Of a DNA stretch of 64,000 nt, positions 45,404-56,152 are shown piece after piece. Made by a program: the position numbers and the translations under genes. Each line of letters opens with the position of its first letter. The stretch's first letter is position 1. The notes below the pieces were generated by a model. The model ran no database searches. It was given only the letters and a program-made list of their open reading frames with translations, and was not told the origin of the DNA. Location of the stretch: the NCBI RefSeq assembly GCF_000350225.1, contig NW_005179353.1, forward strand, positions 124,001 to 188,000, given 5' to 3'. Source of the DNA: Chondrus crispus (lineage: Eukaryota; Rhodophyta; Florideophyceae; Gigartinales; Gigartinaceae).

Positions 45404-46938
45404 GCGGGTACACGATTATTTCCTTCCCCCTCCTGAAGATCCTTCTGCCCGCTCTGCCCCTTCGAAATTCCTAACTTCTGTGTTCCTTGGGAAACTCCTT
45501 CTGCCTCTGAGCTATTGATAAACTCGTCATCGTCCCCTGCGGTTGAGGCACGTAGGAGGGGACTGTCCTCCCCATCAGCTACGCTTCCATCCTCATCGCC
45601 GTTGGTTCCACTGAGGAACTGGAGTGCTTGCCGTAGGCCGGGTACCGGCGCGTAGTCAATTGGACTTGGCGCGAGTTCTACTATGTCACGTGACACTCGT
45701 TCCTCCTGATCTCCAATATCAATGACACCCGTATTCGGATCTGCCTTCCGAACCTGATAAGGTCCCGTACCGACCTGTGCGAGCTTGTGCTTCGGTTCGC
45801 TAGCCGTGCCCTGCTCCTTCCGGAGGAACACGTAGGATCCTGATGGGATGTCATATTTCGGCCTTCAGAGCCTTGCGTCAAAATCACGCTTATACCTCCC
45901 TTGTTCCTTGCGCAGACTCTTATCGGCGCTTCTCATTAAGTTCTCCAACCAAGACTGCCACTTCAAATAGTAGGCTCGTGGCGAGCTGAACTCCTTCAAC
46001 TTGGGTCGCGCTTGCAGCGCTAGACTTCTCGGAGCCCGAGCTAATACCAGCTCAAAGGGCGCAATGTTCGTAGTTCGATGAACTTGCGTATTATACGCGA
46101 ACGTTATAGCGTCGCTGATTACATCCCAATCCTTACGATGTTCTCCAACGTACTTTCGCAACGCAGAAGTCAGCGTGTGATAGAATCTTTCAACTTTGCC
46201 ATTGGACTGGGGATGATACGTTGTCGTGAAGACATTGCGTGTCCCCAATATTCGACAAATGTTCTGAAAGAACCGTGCCGTGAACTGCGTACCGTTGTCG
46301 GACAGCAGCTTGACTGGCGGTCCATATAGGAATACCCAATGGTGTACGGGCGCTTGCGCTACATGCGCAGCTGAAATTTTCTTGAGTGGTACGGTTCGTA
46401 CCAATTTTGAGTATCGATCGCTGATCACGAGGATGTACCGATTTCCTCGCTTTGTGGTAATTAACTCTCCGAGTATGTCGATAGCGACAAACTCCAGCTG
46501 AGCATTGGGTGTTAACAACTTCATTTCCTTCGTGCTCCTTCTCAACTTCACCCTTTCTCATGCGCATTCGGCGCAATTCTTCGCAGCTGCGTAGCAGTCT
46601 AGTGCCATTGTCGGCTAATAGATATATCTTCTTAACGTCTTGTACAGTTTCCTGCCTCCATGGTGGCCTGCCAATTTTGCGTAATGGCTCAGCCCTAAGA
46701 TGCGGTCCCTTAACGATTGTGGTATCATCACTTGTACAAACTCTGCCGAAGTACGGCATAGAGTTCCTTCGAATTCCACTGCCTCCGTTGTGAACGTCCT
46801 CGCTTTTCCAGCGTTCATTTCTTCTATAATTCGACTGCAGAAAGGGTCGACGGTTTGCTCGCGAATAAGCTCCTCCGGAGCGACAGCTTGGAAGTGATCG
46901 AGTCGATCAGAGACGGGCTCCCCCTTAAGAGCGAAGAT
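45404..46938 (-). pseudogene. pol: Element C pol: integrase fragment of a B-like element
   Basis: This minus-strand pol piece is closely related to element B: HHCC region (LSHYAKLAGHHGG, NCAECA), catalytic motifs AIDILGEL, LLSDNGTQF and NGKVERFY, then the integrase C-terminal domain (GPYQVRKADP). Stops include TAG 46615-46617, where B has Trp (YFYWPTMALDC), TGA near 46560 and TGA near 45865. The left end is cut by the A3 LTR before the chromodomain; the right end is cut by the D LTR just upstream of the integrase. It is the oldest layer in this part of the nest. Confidence 0.88.
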
Positions 46939-47980
46939 TGTAGTGCGATGTGCCTGGCAGGCCGCGAACGCAGTCCGACGGTCAAACAAAAAGAAGAAAA
47001 ACAACGACAGCAACAACCACTGCCGATGGCACGCGCTATGGAGCGTTCGAGACTCCCTTTCCCCTTGTGTGGGCTTGCGGCCCACGGTAGCTCAACTCCG
47101 ACGGGGGGTTAAGGAAAGATGCCCGGCCCGGGAGGATAATGGTGGTAGAGACTTGTGAAGACCTGAGCGCTCGACGAGTGCGGGTTGGGCTTGTGTACGA
47201 GGATGTAACCGCGGTTCGCTGGGTTGTAAGGCCAATGCTCGACGAGCGTCTTCAGCACCTTGTGTGTAATTCAAGGTCTTCGACGGGGGCTTGTTCAGCA
47301 CTACCCGACGGGATCGTAACCGTGTAGCAGCACTACTACCGACGTGTTGCCCGATGGCTAAAAACACCCTCACCAGTGCGATCGCGATCGCGGTAGGTGG
47401 TACCAACTCTGTCCTATGCAGTAAGACCTTCGACGGAGGCGTCGTTGCAACAGCCTTCCGACGGAACTTGAAACAGTAGCAGCGCTTCACAACGTGTTGC
47501 CCGATGGCTAAAACACCTACATCGGATCCGTCGCAACCAACTCCAGTGCAACCAACACAATTAAGGGAAAAATAGAGGTAGAGGTAGAAAAGAATAGGGA
47601 AATAAAGGAAAAAGAAAAGGGAACCGGCGAGCGCAAAGGATAAAGTAACCTGTAGTTAAAGGGAATGTCTTGTAAAAGACGGACTTCAACCAAGGCGATA
47701 TCAGACTCTGAAAACTCGGGTTACCTTTACTGACTTGGTCGTCAGAGGGCTAAGGTATATATCGCCCCGCCGGAGCCAGTACAGTAGCTCGCGGCGCTAG
47801 ATCCTAGATCTAATCTGGTGTCAGCAAAATTAATGCCAACTAATTAACTAAAAAATAGAATAATTAAAAATTAAAACTGTGCAATTATTCACACGTGTGT
47901 CCCCCAAACCCGGACTACTTTTCATATCCAAATATTTTCCTTTCTTTTCACCCCCCTTTGCAGGTGCGTATTGCACTACA
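46939..47980 (-). repeat. 3' LTR of element D, B family subtype 2
   Basis: 1042 bp, TGTAGTGCGATGTGCC to GCGTATTGCACTACA on the plus strand, in minus orientation. The right flank begins AATCTCCCTTCTGAGCG, the complement of the polypurine tract found beside the 3' LTRs of B0 and B, so this is the 3' LTR. Its left flank is the pol of element C. Confidence 0.88.
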
Positions 47981-48086
47981 AATCTCCCTTCTGAGCGTCC
48001 TTGCACATCGGCTACACTCCTTGATCTCCAACTCCTTCTTCTCTTCTCGACCCCCTACTTTCTCCTTCCTGGCCGACGGTCTCCGC

Positions 48087-48694
48087 ATGAGCAAGGACAA
48101 GACGAATCCCGCGTGTCCTCCACCTCCTGAGCTCGCGGGCGAAAATACTGCCCGTCGACGCACCGGCGTCGACTTTGCTAACAAGTCTCGCGCTTTCGTC
48201 GACATCCCCCCTATACCCCGACGTCCCCCTGATTCGGACGCCTCCGACCCGGCCTTTCATCCAGGTTATCATCCCTCTTGGGTAGCCCGCCACTACCCCT
48301 CGCTCGAAGAGCTACAGGACAAAATCATGCACGAACATCCTTCCTTATTTGCCTCGGCCCAGTGGTTCTCCTCCGTGGGTATTCGCGACGTTTCCGAAAT
48401 CGAACACCAATTCGCCAACGACGCGGGCATGCTTCCCGGTAATCTCCCTGTGCTTGCTATCCGCTCCTTTGACTGGCGAACCCGTATAGAAATTCCGACT
48501 TCCTACGTCATCCTCCCCCACGGGGCCGTCCCACTCTCTCTCTGCGGTTTATGGAGGCCGTATTCGCTCGGCTTGCCATCCCCATTTCCGACACCCTCAT
48601 ACCCTCGTTATACGGTTGCCACACTTAACGTTGTCGTACAGAGGGCGAACCCCTCTACTTGGACAATCTCATTGATATCACCTTTGGTGACCCT
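48087..48694 (+). pseudogene. aORF of element D, N-terminal part (family 1)
   Basis: It starts at ATG 48087 (MSKDKTNPACPPPPEL), 106 bp inside the 3' LTR. It shares with the B0 copy SDPAFHPGYHPSWVARHYPS, SAQWFSSVGIRD and NDAGMLPGNLP. Near 48505 a frameshift leaves the conserved frame; the continuation (LYLDNLIDITFGDP) is in another frame and runs to the ACCCT duplication at 48690-48694, where a solo LTR interrupts it. This is the only family 1 copy with a good start codon. Confidence 0.82.
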
Positions 48695-49363
48695 TGTAGC
48701 ATAAACACCCCCCAACGGAGAGGGGTGTATGCGCAGCTCGACGTAGACCCCGTCCCATCGGGAAGACCGGGGTGAAGTAGGACACCAGCTAACGGCACCG
48801 GGCAGCGGGCCCGAATAGCGTGGTAGAGCGGGAACGGGGAGGACGCCGGTACGCGCGAGGGGTTCGACGCCTCGACGCCCCGGCGCAGTACTGGGTAACG
48901 ATCCAGTACCGACGGGCGGAGGCGGAGCCGACTCGTGGGCGTACCGCGCGCGTCCTCAACCCGCGCTCGGTGCCGCTCTAAGGTAGTTAGCGAACGCTAC
49001 CTTAGAATAAGCGGGAAGTCAGACCTTGACGGTCGGTGGGTGACAAGTCCGTGCTTGTCCTCCTCCACCGCCGTCGGTCCGCTGCATATTTAATGTACAT
49101 AATAACCTATCATAATAGTACAGTACCGATGTACTGTAGCAACGTACTGTAGCGGTCGGTCGACACTGTAATACTGTCAGCCATCGGGGCTGACAGTACA
49201 CGTGTGTGCGCTCTTCGTTCCGCATGTACACGTGTACACGTGTACACATGCCTGTACTTGGGGGTACACGTGGTGGTACTGTAGAGCATCGAGCCCTACA
49301 GTAACCGATCCGATTCTGAGTTGATCTAATCTAAAATAAAGCCCCAGGGGGGGTTATACTACA
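48695..49363 (-). repeat. Solo LTR of the element A family
   Basis: 669 bp in minus orientation, TGTAGCATAAACACC to TTATACTACA on the plus strand, with ACCCT duplicated at 48690-48694 and 49364-49368. It has the same hairpins as the element A LTR. Removing it rejoins the aORF between LIDITFGDP and ADRLWRN, exactly as in the uninterrupted B0 copy. Confidence 0.95.
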
Positions 49364-50233
49364 ACCCTATCGCCGAGGCAGATCGCCTGTGGCGAAACCG
49401 ACATACTGTCACATCCGATGCCCTCTTCTGGACCGAACCCATTATCCCTTCGAATTTCCGTCATTTAAAACGCAGGGGTATTTTCTTCTTTCAGAGCACA
49501 GTGCAGTTTGAACGGCGTATTCGGTCTGATACGGGGTACTTCATCGGCTACCAAATGGTAGACGCGCGTGAGATTTCCCGTCAGCATTATGCAAGTCGTT
49601 ACCAGCGCATCCCCTCATGGTGGAGCAAGTACGAGGTGAGTCAAGGCTTTTGGGCTGAAATGGGACCCATACTCACGTACTATGGCAGCTACCTGCGGGA
49701 TTCGCAACACGGGTTATGGGTGGTCTTCCTCACAGAGTGGTGCATCAAAGGAGCTGCGACCCTCTTGTGGGAGACCTACGATTGCTGGCGCCTGTGGCAC
49801 CTCCCCGCGAAGCTGATAACACAAATGCGTCTATTGGACTTCTCTGTCCCTCTGGGTGGCTCTGATTTCAATCGCAAAATACACTCCCTCCTTGATACTA
49901 TGGAGGGCGTGGATTGGGACTGTGTCCCTCCGCAAAACTCCTCTCGATCTTTCAATCGCCAACGTCCCTCTTTCTCCCCCGGTCGAAACCACCCAGCCGC
50001 TTTCGTGTGGTTCAACTCCTGGTCATCGACCCTCTGCTCAGCGTGGGAAGCTCAAACGAGCCGTCGATTCGGGAACCCAACACCGGTTCCCGACGTCACC
50101 CCCATCTTCACATCTGACCCCCGGGAGCTTCACGTATGCTCCCGTCCTTCCTCTCCAATTCCTCCTCGATCAGCTGTCCTTGCTTCCCCGCGCGCAGCCC
50201 TAGCCTCTTCATCCTCGTCAAAGGCGCCCTCAG
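49364..50233 (+). pseudogene. aORF of element D, central part (family 1)
   Basis: The frame continues ADRLWRNRHTVTSDALFWTE, then RSDTGYFIGYQMVDAREISR, PSWWSKYEVSQGFW, PILTYYGSYLRD, HGLWVVFLTEWC, DWDCVPPQNSSRSF and SFSPGRNHP. Its identity with the B0 copy is high. The Trp at 49717-49719 is the residue changed to a stop in B0. A Pro/Ser-rich tail starts near 50090 and is cut at the CTCAG duplication (50229-50233). Confidence 0.88.
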
Positions 50234-51201
50234 TGTAGTGCAATACGCACCTGGAAAGGGGGGTGAAAAGAAAGGAAAATATTTGGATATGAAAAGTAGT
50301 CCGGGTTTGGGGGACACACGTGTGAATAATTGCACAGTTTTAATTTTTAATTATTTTATTTTATTTAGTTTATTAGTTAGCATTAATTTTGCTGACATTA
50401 GATTAGATCTAGGATCTAGCGCCGCAAGCTACTGTACTGGCTCCGGCGGGGCGATATATACCTTAGCCCTCTGACGACCAAGTCAGTAAAGGTAACCCGA
50501 GTTGCTAGAGTCTGATATCGCCTTGGTTGAAGTCCGTCTTTTACAAGACATTCCCTTTAACTACAGGTTACTTTATCCTTTGCGCTCGGGGGTCCCCTTC
50601 TTTCCTTACCAATTTTCCTTTATTTTCTATCCTAATTTCCCTTAATCTTGAGTTGGTCCCACCTTGTAGGATTGCGATTCGCAACGTGACGTCATTTGCC
50701 ATCGGGCATTTGTGTTGGTGCACCAGTGGTGCTTATCTCAGTGTTGGTTCCATCGGAATCTGGTTGCGACCGATCCGTTGTTGGTACTTTGCCATCGGGC
50801 AGTACGACGGTGTAGCGTTGCTTCGTTTTCTTCTTTCCCGACGGGCTGCGTTGCGACGTCCCCGTCGAAGACCTTATCAAGGGTATAAGGTGTACAAGGC
50901 GCTCTTCGAGCATTGGATTTACGACCCATCGGACCAGGTTTACCTAAAAACCCCTCCGAACTCGTGGAGCAGTTCCCTTTACAAGTCTCTACCACCATTT
51001 ACCGATCCCCGGCTGGGCCCTTCTCTTTGCCCCCCCCCTATCAGGGATCCGAGCTACTGCGGGCCGCAAACCCGCTGAAAGAGGACAGGGAGCTTCGAAC
51101 ACTCCGTAGCGCTGTGGCGTTGGCAGTTGTTGTTTTTGTTGCTGTTGTTTGTGTTGGACCGTCGGGCCTTGGTCTCTGCCTAACAGGCGCATTGCACTAC
51201 A
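50234..51201 (+). repeat. Solo LTR, B family subtype 1
   Basis: 968 bp, TGTAGTGCAATACGC to GCGCATTGCACTACA (15-bp perfect inverted ends), flanked by CTCAG at 50229-50233 and 51202-51206. It lacks the 132-bp internal duplication seen in the element B LTRs. The plus strand holds an open frame of 183 codons at 50527-51078 that is shared with other LTRs of this family. Confidence 0.95.
50455..50460 (+). promoter_or_regulatory. TATA-like box in the B-family LTR
   Basis: GCGATATATACC, about 220 bp into the LTR, is conserved in all B-family LTRs in the window (near 7080, 43246 and 47755 as well). It is also the site where element B inserted into the B0 LTR. A promoter role is inferred from sequence only. 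Confidence 0.5.
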
Positions 51202-51206
51202 CTCAG

Positions 51207-51450
51207 CTGTCGAAATTCCCTCGGCAGGCCACACCGAAACATTGTCGGTAAGGAAAGTGATATCTTCCCCCCGTCTCCAACAATTTCCAAAAATACCCAC
51301 GACGTCAGGAGCGTATACTGTGCCTTGCTCCGTGCTCACGGTGTTGAGGGAGAGGCTCTGTAAGGAGCCTTGATTGACGACTTGCGAGTTTTGGCTCGCC
51401 TCGTGTCATCACTTCCAAAGTGCAAATCCTTTGGCAACCCTTCCGTCTGA
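51207..51450 (+). pseudogene. aORF of element D, C-terminal part (family 1)
   Basis: After the solo LTR the DNA resumes similarity to the B0 gene (HTETLSVRKVISSP against SAETLSLRVVSSSD, then the sequence matching DDLRVLARLVTSLPKGKS). It ends with TGA at 51448-51450. It is shorter than in B0 because part of the Pro/Ser-rich tail is absent, and the frame is shifted. Confidence 0.7.
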
Positions 51451-53505
51451 GCTGACGGGTGCAAGACTTCCCTCGTGATAGCTTGTCGCATCTCTATCCT
51501 GCCTGCGTGACGCTGAATTTGCGACATCATCATGTCGCCTTTGATCCGTAAATTGAATTTTCGTGCGTGCTCCTTCGTCCCTTCGTTTCCTCCTCTTTTT
51601 CTCATTGATGCCCACCCCGTCATAATCACGGTGCACCCTTGTACCTCCTTCCTCCTTCTCTTCACCTCGCTACTTCCTCCTCTTTTTCTCTCTTTTTTTC
51701 TCTTGTTGTCTGCGTACCGTCACTGCGGTCGTGCCCTTCTTTTCACCAACTTCCTCCTCTTTTGCATTTTCAATTTTCCCTTTCCTGATTCCCCTATGTT
51801 TCCTTCTCTTCAATCCCTTCTCTCTATCCTTGGCAATTTTCCTTCCTCTTTTCATGCACCCTTTTTACCTCTTCAGATTTCTCGCTTACCTCCTCTTTTC
51901 CCTGTTCGGGCGTACTGTCGCCGACGGCTGTCCTCAATCTTCATCGAGCGGGTAGGAAATACCTGAGAAGTTGTGAAATGGTATGTGCCGGTTGACGCGC
52001 CGACCCCCAAAAATCCCAACCCGCAGTTCCTCCTCTTTATATTTTTCCTGCGTCTCCGCAAGGTAAACGCCCTTGAGAGTACGCGTTTATCTTCATCGCT
52101 GGGGTCTGTGGCTCCTGTTGCCTCTAATAAGGCTCCCCTCTTTCATTCCCGTCAGGCGGGTCCCTTACTCGCCCAGTTATCTCGTCGAGGAATATATTAA
52201 TTCGTGATTAGGGGTTCCCTCTGTCCAATGAACCCGCCTTGTTCAGTATCCCCTGCAATAGCTTCGATCCTGTGTCCCATCTCCTTTGTACTTTGAGTGC
52301 CAATCCTCATGTCGCCTCATGGAATCGGAACATCTGTGGGCGTGTGGGTCTGTGACGATCTGTTCTCGTCGGAGTGCTGTCATCAGAATTCATCAGTTTT
52401 TCGAAGGAAGGTTGGGGACTCATGCTGGCTGTCCCTTCACTGAGCTTTCGTCGCACACAGCTCGGCTTCTTTCGAACGTCGCGACCAACCCTCTGTGATC
52501 GAAAAGATCTTTCGTGATAGGTTTTCAGCACTACCGTGCGTTGTCTCATATCCGCAGCACTGCTTTACCAGTACAGCAGCGGCCGCTGCTGTGTACGGTT
52601 GTTGGCTCGGCGTTCATTCAGCTAACGGTATTCGTCCCGTTTTCCGATCCTCATTTCTACGCCTGGTGTCCTCCATGACGTGATAACACACGCTGCTTGC
52701 GAATGCGTTCCGACCATCATCAGCGCCTATTCGACTGGTCGTTACTTGCGAGTGACCCATGATGTGGACGCTCCAATTCGGAATAATATAAGAATATCGA
52801 TTTTAAAGAACTTCGGAGTGGTCATTTACATAGTGGCGTTCTGGATTCCATTAGTCATCGACCGCCTCTTACTGTACATCTTCCAGTAGCAATGTCAAAC
52901 ACTCGGCGGGTGCGCACTTCTCTTCCTTTCGTGCGATAGACGTCCGTCCCTTCTTCCGCGTGTCTCCAATTATTTGTTCAACTCCGCGTGTCGTGCGTAG
53001 CGGTCTTGATCTCCTGGCTCATCTCCCTCCCAACGGGGGGTCTCGTCATGATCTGCATCTTGTCGGTCGTCCTTAATGTCGATGTCACGGCGTGGGGTTG
53101 TGTTAGGTCTTCACAACAAGAAGGGAGATAAAAAATAAAAATGCACCGGAACTTAGGGCAAATAAAAAAATATAGCAAAGCATTAAGAGGGTCAATGTGC
53201 GAGACAGCAGAGGGAATAAAGGAGGGATGTCATTTTGGTAGTTCGCTTGGGGTAACAACAAGAACGTGAGCTTAACGTCGTCAGTCGCGTCGAGCCACAG
53301 CTCAGTCATTCATAAGGAGCTCCTCGATCGACGATCTCTCTACTCCGGAGTTGCTCTACTCTCCTTGGTGCTCCGGATCGTTCTTGTTGGAAGATGGCGC
53401 GAGACTCCCGACTGCCCCCTCAATGAGACGTTGCAAATCGGTCCTCGTTGACGTGAGGATTACCATTTCTCTGTTCTCTCTTCTCCATTTTTTTCTTTCA
53501 GCTGC
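51451..53505 (+). other. Downstream region of the D aORF with repeated TTCCTCCTCTTT motif
   Basis: The motif occurs at about 51586, 51672, 51750, 51887 and 52025, with a weaker copy at 51841. A segment matches the 3' flank of the B0 aORF. Beyond 52.1 kb I see no gene; 53110-53220 is A-rich on the plus strand. Near 53485-53500 a run of T ending CTTTCAG looks like a splice acceptor just upstream of the E antisense gene. Confidence 0.5.
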
Positions 53506-54843
53506 CTCGAACAATGAGGCGAGTCGCGAGAACAGGAATCCGGGGTCTTAGGCAGGGGTTCGGTCGTCCTTTGCGTACGTACGGAACTCATTGTACATGG
53601 CCATGCCAACGGCGGCATTGTGTCTTGCACGATGGCTCAAGACGATGTGATCGGGTGACCTGGTGTACTTGTGTCATGGGTTGTAGCCAGCGCTCCTCTG
53701 TTTTCGTGCAACCAACAAGTACGGTTCCGGGAGGAAGAACCCTCGGTGGCCATGATGGCCTGGGACCGACCTCTGTTGCCAGAGAACTTCGCTCGATACC
53801 CAGATCGGAGGCACGACCCCGCGATGCATACCAAGCTCAAGTCTGAGCGACGCATGCGCAATCCGACGGGGGTGTTCGTTGCATACGAATGTGTAGAGGT
53901 AAAGACATTCGAGCGGACGGTGTTGAGCACGCAGTATTCTGAGGTACCGGCGTGGTTTGCGCAGTATGAAGTCCCCGCGGACTTCAATGCGGAAATTCCC
54001 CCGTGCCTGGTGTACTTTGGAATGAGTGTCATGGAGGACCCTCAGTCCGCACGCTGGATTGTCTTCCTCAGCGAATGGCTCGCCTTAGTTGCGGGGCGGT
54101 TCTTGAAGAACGCCCACGAGGGGCCGTTGTTTATCCTCCCGACCATGGTCGTGGAGTGGTTGCACCGACTGGACTTGACGCGCATCCCGGGTAGCCCAGA
54201 AGCACAGCGACAGTTACAGGTTCTCCTGACTCTCCACGGGGACATCGACTGGTCGTGCGTCCCTTACGCGCAGGGCCATCATTTGGACAACCCCCGGAGC
54301 AGGCACTACTGCCCTGGGAGACAGCATGACGTGGGGCGCCCGGACCAGGGCAACTGGGTCCAGCTCGAGAGCGGAACCCTCCGCCTGGACCAACCGGAAT
54401 TTCTGGGGGGAGGGGAAGGGGTAGCCGAAGGTGGAGGCAGAGGGGGACGTTCTGGACAAGTCCGGGTCGCGGAGCGAGAGGGCGAGGGTCGACGCGTCCG
54501 GCGTCGCGGAGTCGGTTTCGGGAAGGGTACTGAGGACCCCCGACCGAGAGCGGTGGAGAGACGCGATACAGCGACGATGACGGACGCCGAGCTGCGCGGT
54601 TGGCTGAAGGATCCGCAATGGCGGGAACAGTTACATCGTCTGCTCGCCGAGGAGACTTCCGGGTCTAGCGAGGTCGCAGCGGGGGTGCCCGCGGGGGTGG
54701 AAGTGCTTGCGGCCTCCTCATCACCGGTGCGAGACGACCATGCTGTGAGGACCCCGACTGCGGTCGCCTCCGGGGGGCTCGTGCCGCACGAGGGGGGTCT
54801 CCCGGAGCCGTCTCATGTCGAGTACAGCGGGGCGCCCAGGTAG
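53506..54843 (+). pseudogene. aORF of element E: antisense gene, family 1, divergent
   Basis: The frame from about 53525 to TAG 54841 aligns with the B0 and D proteins: VRTELIVHGHANGGIVSCTM against TRIEIPMADALIPS, then NPTGVFVAYECVE, VPAWFAQYEV, PPCLVYFG, WIVFLSEW, DIDWSCVPYAQG and HYCPGRQHD. One in-frame TGA lies near 53657, so the longest stop-free frame starts at 53671. The first 150 residues of the family are absent. The tail is Gly/Arg-rich and ends with a helical segment (MTDAELRGWLKDPQWREQLH). It is convergent with the element E pol. The divergence from B0 and D shows that the gene is old within these elements. Confidence 0.78.
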
Positions 54844-56152
54844 GAAGACCTCGCCGACTACGAGGGGGAAGCGACGCGTAATGTCGGTGTCGGGCCACCC
54901 AGCGGGTTAGCCGTGAGGCCAGGAGCTCGGTGGATGAGGGGTGCCACTCGACGCAAGGTCGGACGTAGGGGTCCCCGCGCGTAGCCGTGTACCGGAGGCG
55001 GTCAGCGATTAGCGCGGGGCAGCAGGCAGTCTAGCTCAGTGCGAGGGAATATAAGACACGAAGTCGGAGGTAGGGCCGCGGCGCGTGGCGGTGAGGGCGG
55101 ACCGTCAGCGAACAGCGCGGGGCGGAAGGTAGTTCTCGTCGAGGGCGAGGGAATAAAACGACTCGAAGTCGGGGGTAGAAATCACCCGTTCCGGGCGGCA
55201 TTTCATAGTCCCCGGGGCCGACGCGGATGCCATTCCGCCCTTCCACGCAGGGGGTACCCGGGGGTGCGCCACAGCCTAGGGAGTACTCGGCGCGCAGGTA
55301 GAGACCTCGTCGGAGCGAATAGGATGGTGCCACCGGTAGGCAGGGAAGTGGTTCTGGGTCCCCTCACGAAGGCAGCGTCCTCTTCAAGCGAGTAGCAATT
55401 TTTATTCCCCCCGTGCGGGCCGAGGCCCGCGACACGCTATAACGCCAGCAAGGACCTCGTCAAAGCGAGTACCAATTTTTCTTCCCCCCGTGCGGGTAGG
55501 GGCCCGGGACGCACTACGTCGAAGGGCATAGCGGTCCCGGTCGCCGCGTACGAGATGGCCCCGTACGGAGGGGAGGACGCGACAGAGCGCGAGAACGAAG
55601 CGACGCGCATGCCGGGCTAGTGGCTCGGTCCTGAGGCGGAAGCGGATCGTTGCCGACGGACGCGTGAGGGGACGCAACAGAGCGCGAGGAAGAAACCGGC
55701 CCTAAGTCGGGTCGGGGTGGTGCGCGGCCGCTCAGCGTAGGCGGATTGTCGGCGATGTATAGTCGGAAGCGAGGGACAAGGGAGACCGGGGTGGACACCA
55801 CAGTTGATTGACGTGGGAGGGTGCGTCTTTCTCTCCCTCCGCAGGGGGCGGTGAACCGCAAGAGCGCGAGGAGAGGGAGCGACTGCTGTACCGCGGGGCG
55901 AGGCACCGGCAACAGCTCCCGGAAGGGACGGGTCGGGGTCCGTGCTCGCCCGGAAGTGGGCCTCCCCAACAAAAAAAGAATGAAAATTAAACCATTCCCA
56001 AAAAGATCAAAAACTCAAATAGGACAGGTGGACAGCGTTGACTGGCTAGGGCGTCCGTGTGGCGGTCCGCGTCGACGCGTCGCGTGTTTCCAGGGGGTTC
56101 CACAGTAGGCTATCGTACCTCAACCGGAGGTACAGGGGCGCGATCCAGCCCT
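54844..56152. other. Spacer between convergent aORF and pol of element E, with tandem repeats
   Basis: A unit of about 110 bp is repeated around 54955-55065 and 55065-55170 (GTCAGCGATTAGCGCGGGGC and GTCAGCGAACAGCGCGGGGC, each followed by GCGAGGGAATA). Another unit is repeated at about 55383-55425 and 55463-55500 (AAGCGAGTA, then AATTTTT and TTCCCCCCGTGCGGG). An A-rich stretch lies at 55975-56030. No gene is supported. The position between two converging genes suggests transcript ends. Confidence 0.55.

Larger units (their letters stand above)
46939..53505 (-). mobile_element. Element D: 3' part of a B-family element, interrupted twice
   Basis: Only the 3' LTR, the antisense gene and its downstream block remain. 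Gag, pol and the 5' LTR are missing to the right, where element E begins. Two solo LTRs with perfect duplications cut the antisense gene. The exact right border between 51.9 and 53.5 kb could not be placed. Confidence 0.65.

Noticed and set aside
50234..51201. DNA transposon with 15-bp terminal inverted repeats
   Set aside because: The same sequence flanks gag-pol as paired LTRs in element B next to a PBS and polypurine tract, so it is a solo LTR despite the long inverted ends.
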